DNA of 27,927 nt, from the NCBI GenBank assembly GCA_048636595.1, contig JAIVWI010000014.1:1-27927 (forward strand), given 5' to 3'. The notes under the pieces are model-generated. The model saw only the letters and a program-made list of their open reading frames with translations, did not search any database and had not been told where the DNA came from. The number at the start of each line of letters is the position of its first letter. Position 1 is the stretch's first letter. Shown here piece after piece: positions 7,413-15,015 of the stretch. The DNA is from JAJRRA01 sp048636595 (GTDB lineage Bacteria > Pseudomonadota > Gammaproteobacteria > Xanthomonadales > SZUA-36). Both the position numbers and the translations under genes were made by a program.

Positions 7413-8821
7413 ATGGCTTGCTCCTGCTTTGTATCTGCGAACCAGGAAAGCTTGTCCCGGAGTGTGACCACGCTGCCGACGATGATCAGGGCGGGGCTGC
7501 TAATCCCGGCCTCTGCGGTCTTGTCTGGCAAAGAGGCAAGCGTTCCACTTACAACCCGCTGGCCCTCACGGGTGCCGTTCTCGATGATTGCTGCCGGCGT
7601 TTCCGAATCTGCGCCATGCGTGATGAAGCCTTTGGTAATCGCCTCGAGGGAAGAAAGCCCCATGTAAACCACGACGGTCTGGCGGGGCTGGATCAGGCTG
7701 CTCCAGTTCAGATTGAGTTCGCCATCCTTTTCGTGCCCGGTGACAAAGATGCAGGCCTGGGCATGGTCGCGGTGAGTCAGCGGTATACCGGCATAAGCTG
7801 CGCAGCCAACGGCCGCGGTCACACCTGGAATGACCTGGAAAGTGATCCCGTTTTCCGACAGGGTCTCAATTTCCTCTCCGCCGCGTCCGAAAACGAACGG
7901 GTCACCGCCTTTTAATCGAAGCACGCGTTTCCCTTCCTGTGCCAGGCGAATCAACATTTTTCCAATCTCTTCTTGCGGCACGGTGTGGTTTTTCGGAAGT
8001 TTTCCGACGTAGATGCGCTGCGCGTCCCGGCGCACGAGATTGAGAATGCCCTCGCCGATCAGCCTGTCGTAAAGCACAACGTCGGCTTGCTGCATTAGTC
8101 GAAGCGCGCGGAATGTCAGCAGGTCGGGGTCACCAGGCCCGGTGCCGACCAGGTAGACTTCGCCGATCGGCTGCTTGTCGCCGTCGCGGGCAGCCTCATC
8201 GAGCAGATTTTCCATCAGCGATTGCGCCTGCTCAATCTGGCCGGAAAATATGTGCTCGGCAACGGGTCCGGCAATCATCGTTTCCCAGAAACGCCGCCGC
8301 CGCGTGCCATTGGGAATGGACTTTTTAATCCTGTCGCGATAGCTGCCGGCAAATTCGGCCAAGCGGCCATATGCCGCCGGGATGTCGGTCTCGAACCGGG
8401 CCCTGAGCATGCGGGTCAATAATGGAGATGTACCGCTACTCGCGATCGCCACCAATAATGGTGAGCGGTCAACGATGGCCGGCATGATGAAGTCACAGCT
8501 TCCAGGATCGTCGGTGATATTGACCAGTATTCCGGCAGCCTCGGCCAGGTCGCACAATTTCCGGTTTATCGCCTGGTCACGCGAACAGCCGAAAACGACC
8601 TTGCAACCCGCGAGGTCCTCCGCGCTCAGTTCACCCATCTTGTGTTCGAAATCTTGCGTTTGCGCCAGATGGGTCAGTTCTTCGCCCAGGGTGGGTGCAA
8701 GCACGGTCAGCTTGCATCCGGCCCGCAGCAATAGGTCCGCTTTGCGCGCGGCCAGGAAGTCGCCTCCGACGACCAGTGAGCGCGTTCCTTTCACATTGAG
8801 AAAGATGGGTAGATGGTCCAT
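7409..8821 (-). CDS. cysG: CysG, multifunctional siroheme synthase
   Basis: A full-length 470-residue CysG. The N-terminal third (MDHLPIFLNVKGTRSLVVGG) is the precorrin-2 dehydrogenase/sirohydrochlorin ferrochelatase module with an NAD-binding fold. The C-terminal part is uroporphyrinogen-III methyltransferase, with VYLVGTGPGDPDLLTFRA near residue 220 and LRLKGGDPFVFGRGGEE near residue 303. It makes siroheme from uroporphyrinogen III. Siroheme is the prosthetic group of DsrAB, which is encoded on the opposite strand about 1.6 kb away. E. coli CysG is of similar length. The gene overlaps the downstream Rieske fusion gene by four bases and lies 24 bases after a small upstream gene, so these form one minus-strand transcription unit. 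A dedicated dsr-linked copy is the simplest reading. Confidence 0.95.
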   Translation of the reverse strand: MDHLPIFLNVKGTRSLVVGGDFLAARKADLLLRAGCKLTVLAPTLGEELTHLAQTQDFEHKMGELSAEDLAGCKVVFGCSRDQAINRKLCDLAEAAGILVNITDDPGSCDFIMPAIVDRSPLLVAIASSGTSPLLTRMLRARFETDIPAAYGRLAEFAGSYRDRIKKSIPNGTRRRRFWETMIAGPVAEHIFSGQIEQAQSLMENLLDEAARDGDKQPIGEVYLVGTGPGDPDLLTFRALRLMQQADVVLYDRLIGEGILNLVRRDAQRIYVGKLPKNHTVPQEEIGKMLIRLAQEGKRVLRLKGGDPFVFGRGGEEIETLSENGITFQVIPGVTAAVGCAAYAGIPLTHRDHAQACIFVTGHEKDGELNLNWSSLIQPRQTVVVYMGLSSLEAITKGFITHGADSETPAAIIENGTREGQRVVSGTLASLPDKTAEAGISSPALIIVGSVVTLRDKLSWFADTKQEQAI

Positions 8822-8845
8822 TTATGAGTCCTTTGTCCTTATCAA

Positions 8846-9058
8846 TTATCCATTGTGCACCTCAGCCCAGGAGCACATGGCTGCGCCCCAGTGCCGGGCT
8901 GTATTTTCGTCTAAATCCAGAATGGTAAAACGGCTGCCCTCACGGATGCGTAGCCGCAGCATACGCAGGCCGCTTTCGTGCTCGACAGCTTCCAGTTTGA
9001 TTTTACGCCCGTAAGGGGCATCGAATTCATCCAGTGGCACGACCCTTTCTTCACTCAT
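8846..9058 (-). CDS. Small conserved-looking protein of unknown function (70 aa)
   Basis: A 70-residue protein beginning MSEERVVPLDEFDAPYGRKI. It has many charged residues, predicted beta-rich character, a central stretch rich in Arg and Leu (LRMLRLRIREGSRFTILDLD) and a Trp-rich end (RHWGAAMCSWAEV) with its single Cys near the C-terminus. There is no signal peptide or known motif. It lies in tight series with cysG downstream and another small gene upstream, both on the minus strand, which argues that it is a real gene. I do not recognise the family with certainty. Its position suggests a helper in siroheme or Dsr function, but this is guilt by association only. Confidence 0.65.
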   Translation of the reverse strand: MSEERVVPLDEFDAPYGRKIKLEAVEHESGLRMLRLRIREGSRFTILDLDENTARHWGAAMCSWAEVHNG

Positions 9059-9068
9059 TGTCTACCCC

Positions 9069-9260
9069 TTAACTAAAAACAGATTCCAGGCGCCATTGCC
9101 AGTTCCGTGGTGTGTCCCGGTAATCGGGTTTGACGTCAAAATTGAGGAAAAGTACATCATCCGAGGTGATGTTCTGAACCGCTGCCAGCAATTCGTTGAA
9201 GGAATTGATCTCCGGATGCTGGATGATGATGTCGCTGAGTTTGACCTCGATGGTTTTCAT
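9069..9260 (-). CDS. Very small protein of unknown function (63 aa)
   Basis: An acidic 63-residue protein starting MKTIEVKLSDIIIQHPEINS and ending with an Asp/Arg/Trp-rich tail. The open frame extends upstream to a TTG at 9290, but the ATG at 9260 has a G-rich stretch (GTGGGG) at ribosome-site distance and begins the folded-looking part. It is followed ten bases later by the next small gene and then by cysG. It contains no Cys and no motif I recognise. It may partner the 70-residue protein beside it. Being short, it could be a chance open frame, but the tight packing and protein-like composition favour a gene. Confidence 0.55.
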   Translation of the reverse strand: MKTIEVKLSDIIIQHPEINSFNELLAAVQNITSDDVLFLNFDVKPDYRDTPRNWQWRLESVFS

Positions 9261-9307
9261 CGCTTTGCCCCACTTTAAATTCCCTACCAATATACAGTGA
9301 TGCCTGC

Positions 9308-10162
9308 TTAGGTTGAAACCATGCGATCATAAAAGCGGGCGCGATAAATCAGACGTCCGTGGCCCGGGCTGTCTTCGAAGGCTGTCCGGTTATGTAAGAC
9401 GTTGTTGGAAATGAGTCCCTCACCCGCTTGCAGTCGGTAGTGGAAAACAGGTCCTTTGTCATCGGCCAGAATTTCTGACAGAAAGTCCCGGGCTGTTTTA
9501 GTTATTTCGTCATCCCGCCATTGGATGTTCTTTTTGCGGGCACTGTAGCGCATGTGAATCGCACCACTGTGAACGTCATATGAGAACACCGGTCCGGATA
9601 CTGCAGGACGGATTTCACCCCGCACATCCGAATTCGCCGGTATGGTCATGCATTCTGGATGCTCAAGGGCGGTGATGAAATTTGGATTCTCGTCGCGTAA
9701 GCGAATGTACGCTATTTCCGGATCAAACAGGGCATTTTCCCCGCCCGCTGCGGCGCTTCTCGCACAATGCAGCACCACTGCGCGCACCTGCCTGGACGGG
9801 TCATTGTAGTAACCATCCGTGTGCCAGCTCAGGCTGCGGCTGGAGTAGGGTACATACCCGGTTCGAATTCCCCGGGACGCCACTGACAACTCCGAAACGC
9901 CGTCTTCGTTTGCACACAGGTGATGGTCTAACCGCAGTAAACCGAAATTTGATGCGAATGCGCAGACTGCAGCCCGGTCGACAAAATCGTCACGGCATTT
10001 GTAGATGGCCATGTTGGAGCGCCTGCAATTTGCCTTGATTGCCGCTATTTCTGCATCGCTCAAACCGACCAGCCCAGCAATTTCAACAAACAGCTCATCC
10101 GCTCTTTGCGGGTAACTTTTTAGCTTGGCGTTTCGCCATTCCTGGTAGCTGGAATTTTTCAT
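9308..10162 (-). CDS. TauD/TfdA-family Fe(II)/2-oxoglutarate-dependent dioxygenase
   Basis: A 284-residue member of the TauD/TfdA/gamma-butyrobetaine hydroxylase superfamily. The iron-binding facial triad is visible: His114 and Asp116 in SWHTDGYY, and distal His257 in NNVLHNRTAF. An Arg at 270 or 274 (GRLIYRARF) would bind 2-oxoglutarate. The motif DPSRQVRAVVLHCA and the Gly-Gly-Glu-Asn turn AAAGGENALFD also fit the family. The substrate cannot be inferred. Taurine-type sulfonate release of sulfite is attractive beside sulfite-oxidation genes, but the family is broad. I chose ATG at 10162 over the upstream GTG at 10189 because GGAG lies upstream of the ATG and nothing like a ribosome site precedes the GTG. 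It is divergent from dsrA and is first in the minus-strand block leading to cysG. Confidence 0.85.
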   Translation of the reverse strand: MKNSSYQEWRNAKLKSYPQRADELFVEIAGLVGLSDAEIAAIKANCRRSNMAIYKCRDDFVDRAAVCAFASNFGLLRLDHHLCANEDGVSELSVASRGIRTGYVPYSSRSLSWHTDGYYNDPSRQVRAVVLHCARSAAAGGENALFDPEIAYIRLRDENPNFITALEHPECMTIPANSDVRGEIRPAVSGPVFSYDVHSGAIHMRYSARKKNIQWRDDEITKTARDFLSEILADDKGPVFHYRLQAGEGLISNNVLHNRTAFEDSPGHGRLIYRARFYDRMVST

Positions 10163-10194
10163 AAAATCATTGCTCCAGAGAGGTCCCACTGGAA

Positions 10195-10250
10195 TTGAGA
10201 CTGAAAAGTATATATGCTGAATTATTAATATACTGAATTAATTAACTCGA
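10195..10250. promoter_or_regulatory. AT-rich divergent control region between the dioxygenase gene and dsrA
   Basis: The 247-base spacer between the two divergent genes contains an AT-rich block at 10195-10250. Within it CTGAATTA occurs at 10217-10224 and again at 10233-10240, a 16-base start-to-start spacing, each copy followed by TTAAT- or ATTAA-like sequence. That is compatible with a regulator binding repeated sites on one DNA face. Nearer to dsrA are small dyads, GGGCAA/TTGCCC at about 10302-10314 and TGCC/GGCA near 10318-10329. I could not identify convincing -35 and -10 hexamers for either direction. Confidence 0.35.
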
Positions 10251-10409
10251 AAATTCATGCCGTTTTACACATCTTTTTATCAGCGTTTGATTGGTGCCCG
10301 GGCAAATTGCCCACCATGCCTCCATGGCAGGCGCCTGTTTTCAATTGCGCCGGGGGATCAAGCGACCACGTAGCAACGCATAAAATTAGCAGATTTGGTG
10401 GAAATTATT

Positions 10410-11663
10410 ATGTCTAAGAAACAACACCCCACACCGTTGTTGGATGAACTGGAACACGGCCCCTGGCCGAGCTTCGTTACCGGGCTCAAACACCTGGCGA
10501 CCGATGAAGGCAAGCCGTACGCCAACATGATGACCGATCTGCTGGGTCAGCTTGAACATTCCTACGAGACCCGTACCGGTTACTGGAAAGGCGGCACCGT
10601 CAGTGTCTTTGGCTACGGTGGCGGCGTCATTCCCCGCTTCTCGGAAGTGGCGGAAGATTATCCCGAGTCATCAGAATTTCACACGCTGCGGGTACAACCG
10701 CCGGCGGGTATGCACTATTCAACAGACCTGTTACGCAAGATGTGTGACATCTGGGAAGAACATGGTTCGGGCCTGATCGCACTTCACGGTCAGTCAGGGG
10801 ACATCATGTTCCAGGGCTGCACCACGGAAAAAGTGCAGGAAGCCTTTGATGATTTGAATAAAATCGGCCTGGACATGGGCGGGGCAGGACCCGCTTTGAG
10901 GACGTCCATGAGTTGCGTAGGGCATGCCCGCTGCGAACAGTCCTGTTATGACGAGGTGCGTGCGCATCGCATGATCATCAATGGCCTGCTCGACGAAATG
11001 CACCGCCCGGCCCTGCCCTACAAGTTCAAATTCAAGTTCTCAGGCTGCCCGAACGACTGTGTGAATTCCATCCATCGTTCGGATTTTGCAGTCATCGGCA
11101 CCTGGCGCGATGATATGCAAGTCGACCAGGAGAAGGTCAAAGAACACGTGGCCAGGGTGGGCCGTAAACAGATGATCGATACGGTGATCGCCCATTGTCC
11201 GACGCGCGCACTCAGCCTGAACGACGACGATACCCTGGATGTCGACAACAAGAGCTGCGTGCGCTGCATGCACTGCATCAATGTCATGACCAAAGCCTTG
11301 TCTCCGGGCAAGGATCGTGGTGTCACTATCCTGATGGGCGGCAAGCGGTCACTGAAAATCGGTGACCAGATCGGTACGGTCATCATTCCGTTCATGCCGC
11401 TTGAGACCGACGAGGATTTCGAGCAGTTGAATGAATTGGCGGAAACAGTGGTTGACTTCTTTGCTGAAAATGCGCTTGAACACGAGCGCGTCGGTGAAAC
11501 GATCACTCGCATCGGCCTGGCCAATTTCCTTGGAGCGATCGGTGTCGATGTCGATCCCAACATGGTCAATCATCCGCGCACCAGTTCGTATGTTCGAACC
11601 GACGATTGGGATGAGGAAGCCAAGAAATGGTTCGAACGAAAAGGAGTTGCAGTCAATGAATAA
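10410..11663 (+). CDS. dsrA: DsrA, reverse dissimilatory sulfite reductase alpha subunit
   Basis: Siroheme-[4Fe-4S] sulfite reductase alpha chain, 417 residues, a normal length. In sulfur oxidizers this enzyme runs in reverse, oxidising DsrC-bound sulfur to sulfite. The siroheme/cluster ligands are in CVGHARCEQSC (about residue 169) and SGCPNDC (about residue 211). An inserted ferredoxin domain has CPTRAL followed by CVRCMHCINVMTKAL (about 268-295). The open frame runs back to TTG at 10395, but the ATG at 10410 gives the standard MSKKQHPTPLLDEL start with a GGTGGA ribosome site just upstream. The 3' end overlaps dsrB by eight bases. It is the first gene of the dsr operon. Confidence 0.97.
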   Translation: MSKKQHPTPLLDELEHGPWPSFVTGLKHLATDEGKPYANMMTDLLGQLEHSYETRTGYWKGGTVSVFGYGGGVIPRFSEVAEDYPESSEFHTLRVQPPAGMHYSTDLLRKMCDIWEEHGSGLIALHGQSGDIMFQGCTTEKVQEAFDDLNKIGLDMGGAGPALRTSMSCVGHARCEQSCYDEVRAHRMIINGLLDEMHRPALPYKFKFKFSGCPNDCVNSIHRSDFAVIGTWRDDMQVDQEKVKEHVARVGRKQMIDTVIAHCPTRALSLNDDDTLDVDNKSCVRCMHCINVMTKALSPGKDRGVTILMGGKRSLKIGDQIGTVIIPFMPLETDEDFEQLNELAETVVDFFAENALEHERVGETITRIGLANFLGAIGVDVDPNMVNHPRTSSYVRTDDWDEEAKKWFERKGVAVNE

Positions 11664-12735
11664 AGCAGCGCTACCTCGCAGAGCGGACGAACACGGCGTT
11701 CCAGACCCTTTTCCGCATATGCACCCCTTACTGAAACAGAACTATGGGAATTGGGACTGGCATGACCGGCCGCGTCCCGGCGTATTGCACCACGTCGCCA
11801 AGAGCGGTGATGAAGTGTGGACCGTGCGTGCCGGTACGCAGCGCCAGATGGGCGTCCACACGATCCGCAAACTGTGTGACATTGCGGACGAATTCGCCGA
11901 TGGCTATATGCGCTTTACCACCCGCAGCAATGTCGAATTCATGGTCACAGCGGCAGATAAAACCGAACCCCTGATCGGCTCTCTGAACGAAGCGGGTTTT
12001 CCGGTCGGAGGCACCGGCAACTCACTGTCGATGATCTCCCACACCCAGGGATGGCTGCACTGCGACATCCCCGGCACCGATGCATCCGGTGTGGTCAAGG
12101 CTTTGATGGATGAATTGCACCACGAATTCACCCATGAAGAAATGCCCAACCGGGTACGTATGACCACTTCGTGCTGCCAGATCAATTGCGGAGGCCAGGG
12201 CGATATCGCGATCAACGTGCAATATACCAAGCCACCCAAAATCAACCACGATTTGATTGCCAATGTCTGCGAGCGACCGGCGGTGGTGGCGCGCTGTCCG
12301 GTGGCGGCTATCCGACCGGCGATGGTTAATGGCAAACCGTCACTCGAGATCGATGAGAAAAAATGCATGTGCTGCGGCGCATGTTATCCACCTTGTCCCC
12401 CGATGCAGATCAATGGGCCGGAATCAACCAAGCTGGCCATCTGGGTTGGTGGCAAGCATTCGAATGCGCGCAGCAAACCGACTTTCCACAAACTGGTGGT
12501 AGCCGGCTTGCCGAACAATCCACCGCGTTGGCCTGAAGTGGCGGAGGTCGTGAAATCGATCCTGTACGCCTACAAGGATGACGCGCGGGCCTGGGAGCGT
12601 ATGGGTGAGTGGATTGATCGTATTGGCTGGCCACGTTTTTTCGAGATGACCGGGCTGGCCTTTACCAAGCACCACATTGACGACTGGCACGGTGGACGCG
12701 ACAGCCTGAACGCATCGGCCCACATTCATTTTTAA
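11656..12735 (+). CDS. dsrB: DsrB, reverse dissimilatory sulfite reductase beta subunit
   Basis: Beta chain of the DsrAB sulfite reductase, 359 residues. It carries the sulfite reductase motif TTSCCQINCGGQGDIAI (about residue 168) and a ferredoxin domain with CPVAAI, then CMCCGACYPPCPP (about residue 237). The ATG at 11656 lies inside the end of dsrA and is preceded by AAGGAG at 11641. An in-frame opening further upstream is a shadow of dsrA and is not used. DsrA and DsrB form the cytoplasmic alpha2-beta2 enzyme. The presence of dsrEFH directly downstream marks the oxidative type. Confidence 0.97.
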   Translation: MNKAALPRRADEHGVPDPFPHMHPLLKQNYGNWDWHDRPRPGVLHHVAKSGDEVWTVRAGTQRQMGVHTIRKLCDIADEFADGYMRFTTRSNVEFMVTAADKTEPLIGSLNEAGFPVGGTGNSLSMISHTQGWLHCDIPGTDASGVVKALMDELHHEFTHEEMPNRVRMTTSCCQINCGGQGDIAINVQYTKPPKINHDLIANVCERPAVVARCPVAAIRPAMVNGKPSLEIDEKKCMCCGACYPPCPPMQINGPESTKLAIWVGGKHSNARSKPTFHKLVVAGLPNNPPRWPEVAEVVKSILYAYKDDARAWERMGEWIDRIGWPRFFEMTGLAFTKHHIDDWHGGRDSLNASAHIHF

Positions 12736-12762
12736 CGAAATATTTTTTATAAAAACACTACT

Positions 12763-13122
12763 ATGAAATTTGGAATTCTGATCAACGAAGGCCCGTTTAC
12801 CCACCAGGCATCTGACAGTGCCTATCGTTTTGCCGAGGCCGTGCTGGCCAGGGGACACGAAATCTATCGCGTATTTTTTTACAACGATGGTGTGTACAAC
12901 TCCAACAAACTGTCAGAACCTCAGACCGATGATCGTAACCTGGTTGCCTTGTGGTCGAAGCTGGGCACCGAGCACGGTATCGACCTGGTGGTGTGTATTG
13001 CCGCCGCTCTGCGCCGTGGCATCAAGGATGAGGTACTGGAGGAGGGGTTTCGAATTTCCGGACTGGGCCAACTGGTTGAAGCGGGTATCCAGTCCGACCG
13101 GCTGGTCGTGTTTGGCGACTGA
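12763..13122 (+). CDS. dsrE: DsrE, sulfur-transfer subunit of DsrEFH
   Basis: A 119-residue cytoplasmic sulfurtransferase subunit. Cys78, in VVCIAAALRRGI, is at the same position as the persulfide-carrying Cys78 of Allochromatium vinosum DsrE. The N-terminus KFGILINEGPF and the stretch RVFFYNDGVYNSNK are typical. DsrE2F2H2 hands sulfur from TusA to DsrC. No ribosome-site sequence is visible before the ATG: the 27-base spacer after dsrB is AT-rich with a TTTTTATAAAAA palindrome. Translation may depend on coupling or on an unstructured leader. The gene is a sulfur-oxidizer marker. Confidence 0.95.
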   Translation: MKFGILINEGPFTHQASDSAYRFAEAVLARGHEIYRVFFYNDGVYNSNKLSEPQTDDRNLVALWSKLGTEHGIDLVVCIAAALRRGIKDEVLEEGFRISGLGQLVEAGIQSDRLVVFGD

Positions 13123-13136
13123 TGGAGAGATAAGAA

Positions 13137-13526
13137 ATGGAAGAATGGGAAGAATCCGGCCCCGAAGTAGTCAAGCGTTTCATGTACGTCAATCGCAGGG
13201 CGCCTTACGGCACGATCTACGCCCTGGAATGTCTCGAAGTGGTGCTGGTTGCTGCCGCGTTTGATCAGGACGTCAGCGTGGTCTTCATGGACGATGGTGT
13301 GTGCCAGTTGAAGAAAAACCAGGACACGACCGGCATCGGCATGAAGAACTTTTCGAAGACCTACGGGGCGCTCGATGATTACGACGTTGAGAAAATCTAC
13401 GTCGAAAAAGAATCACTCGATGCACGGGGCCTGAGCGCCGAAGACCTGGTGATCCCGGTTGAGGTAATAGCGGCAGATGATTTGCGTGAAGTGATGGCGC
13501 AGCAGGATGTGGTGATCAGCTCATGA
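13137..13526 (+). CDS. dsrF: DsrF, structural subunit of DsrEFH
   Basis: A 129-residue DsrE-fold protein. The stretches RRAPYGTIYALECLEVVL and SVVFMDDGVCQLKKNQD are typical of DsrF. The family is homologous to TusC and serves a structural role in the hexamer. The start has GGAGAG upstream, and the end overlaps dsrH by four bases (ATGA), consistent with stoichiometric synthesis of the complex. Confidence 0.95.
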   Translation: MEEWEESGPEVVKRFMYVNRRAPYGTIYALECLEVVLVAAAFDQDVSVVFMDDGVCQLKKNQDTTGIGMKNFSKTYGALDDYDVEKIYVEKESLDARGLSAEDLVIPVEVIAADDLREVMAQQDVVISS

Positions 13527-13834
13527 AATCCATGTTGCATTTAATCAATAAATCTCCGTTTGAGAGAACGGCCCTGGATAGCTGCCTGCGCCTGGCAAAA
13601 CCCGGGAGTTCGATCCTGCTGATAGAGGACGGTGTCTATGCGGCCCTGGAAAACGCCGCCCACGCTGAAAAAATTGCCGGCCGGATGGAAGATTTTTCTT
13701 TTTATGTGCTGGGTCCCGATGTTGCTGCGCGGGGCCTGGGTGACACTCCTTTGATCGAGGGCCTGACCGTCGTCGATTATGAAGGGTTTGTAGATTTGGT
13801 GGCGGAACATGAAGTCACCCAATCCTGGTTATAA
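13523..13834 (+). CDS. dsrH: DsrH, sulfur-transfer subunit of DsrEFH
   Basis: A 103-residue TusB-like protein. Cys21 in TALDSCLRLA corresponds to the conserved Cys20 of A. vinosum DsrH. The stretch SSILLIEDGVYAALENA and the C-terminal SWL are family-typical. It completes the DsrEFH hexamer and overlaps dsrF by four bases. It is followed 25 bases later by dsrC, the sulfur acceptor. Confidence 0.94.
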   Translation: MKSMLHLINKSPFERTALDSCLRLAKPGSSILLIEDGVYAALENAAHAEKIAGRMEDFSFYVLGPDVAARGLGDTPLIEGLTVVDYEGFVDLVAEHEVTQSWL

Positions 13835-13859
13835 GTTTAATTTGATGAAGAGGTAAGCC

Positions 13860-14192
13860 ATGGCTTATGAATGTAACGGTGAAACGATAGAGGCCGACGA
13901 GGAGGGCTATATCATTGATATCAGCCTGTGGAACCCGGAACTGGCGGGTATGATTGCCGAGGCTGAAAATATCGAGATGGACAATGATCACTGGGAGGTT
14001 GTGAACTTCCTGCGCAATTATTACGAGGAATACCAGATTGCCCCCGCAGTCCGGGTTCTGACCAAGGCGATCAAGAGAACGCTGGGCCCCGAAAAGGGCA
14101 ACAGTAAATACCTCTACGAATTATTCCCATATGGCCCGGCCAAGCAGGCCTGCAAAATCGCCGGTTTGCCCAAACCTACGGGCTGTATCTAA
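13860..14192 (+). CDS. dsrC: DsrC, sulfur carrier and substrate-binding protein of DsrAB
   Basis: A 110-residue DsrC. Both redox cysteines of the mobile C-terminal arm are present: Cys98 in KQACKIAGLPKPTGCI and Cys109 as the penultimate residue, 11 residues apart as in functional DsrC. An additional Cys5 lies outside the arm. DsrC accepts sulfur from DsrEFH and presents it to DsrAB, and it interacts with DsrK. The AGAGGT ribosome site is well placed. A hairpin follows the stop codon at 14201-14230. Both cysteines mark it as a true DsrC and not TusE, which has only the last one. Confidence 0.97.
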   Translation: MAYECNGETIEADEEGYIIDISLWNPELAGMIAEAENIEMDNDHWEVVNFLRNYYEEYQIAPAVRVLTKAIKRTLGPEKGNSKYLYELFPYGPAKQACKIAGLPKPTGCI

Positions 14193-14200
14193 GTAAACCT

Positions 14201-14230
14201 GCGGGTCTACGCGCAAAGCGGCTGACCCGC
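14201..14230 (+). promoter_or_regulatory. RNA hairpin between dsrC and dsrM
   Basis: GCGGGTC at 14201-14207 pairs with GACCCGC at 14224-14230, and an inner CGC/GCG at 14210-14212 and 14218-14220 extends the stem. No U-run follows; instead comes the purine-rich GAAAAGGAAGAG ribosome region of dsrM. It is therefore better read as a processing or stabilising stem, or a partial attenuator, than as a full terminator. It could help give dsrC a higher mRNA level than the membrane-complex genes. Confidence 0.45.
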
Positions 14231-14253
14231 GAAAAGGAAGAGTAAAGGGCCTG

Positions 14254-15012
14254 GTGCTGAGCACAATTTATGCAGTACTGTTTTATATCGCGACGGCGGT
14301 TTTTACCGTCGGCCTGGTATACAAAATCCGGCTCTATGCCAGAACCCCCGCGCCATTGAAAATCCCGACGACTCCGGCGCCCGTGACACAATCGGGCGTG
14401 GTCGTGCGCATGGCGAAGGAAGTGGTCTTTTTCGAGAGCCTGTTCAAGTCCAGCAAGTGGACCTGGCTGTTCGGCTGGGTTTTCCATGCAGCATTGTTGT
14501 TGGTGTTGTTGCGGCATCTGCGCTATTTCACCGAGCCTGTCTGGTTCTGGGTGAAATGGGTTCAGCCTTTCGGGTTGTATGCTGGATTTGCGATGCTTGC
14601 CGGCCTGGTTGCGCTCTGGGTGCGGCGTTTCGCGGTCGAACGGATACGTTATATTTCTTCACCATCCGACTACCTGATGTTGTTGCTGCTGATCGCAATC
14701 GCGGCCAGCGGGCTGCTGATGAAGTTCGTGGCGCACACCGACATCATTTCACTCAAGGCATTCGTCCTTGGTTTAATCTATTTTGACTGGCAGCCGATTC
14801 CTGCCGACCCGGTGCTGTTGACCCACCTGGGATTGGTGCTGATCTTGATGATCATATTTCCGTTTTCGAAACTGCTCCATGCGCCCGGGGTGTTCTTCAG
14901 CCCCAGCCGCAACCAGGTCGATAACGCCCGCGAGAAAAGACATCTTGCGCCGTGGGCTGCAGCGCTGGATACAGCACAGAATGCCGGGGGACAAAAAGGG
15001 GGAGGCGAGTAA
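14254..15012 (+). CDS. dsrM: DsrM, membrane cytochrome b subunit of DsrMKJOP
   Basis: An integral membrane NarI-like cytochrome b of 252 residues with about five to six hydrophobic segments, including an N-terminal helix (STIYAVLFYIATAVFTVGLV) and helices around residues 72-92, 100-125, 145-160 and 190-207. His residues within the helices are candidate heme b ligands. In DsrMKJOP it exchanges electrons with the menaquinone or quinone pool and with DsrK. The start is GTG at 14254, with GGAAGAG upstream. It is followed after three bases by dsrK. Confidence 0.92.
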   Translation: MLSTIYAVLFYIATAVFTVGLVYKIRLYARTPAPLKIPTTPAPVTQSGVVVRMAKEVVFFESLFKSSKWTWLFGWVFHAALLLVLLRHLRYFTEPVWFWVKWVQPFGLYAGFAMLAGLVALWVRRFAVERIRYISSPSDYLMLLLLIAIAASGLLMKFVAHTDIISLKAFVLGLIYFDWQPIPADPVLLTHLGLVLILMIIFPFSKLLHAPGVFFSPSRNQVDNAREKRHLAPWAAALDTAQNAGGQKGGGE

Positions 15013-15015
15013 CCG

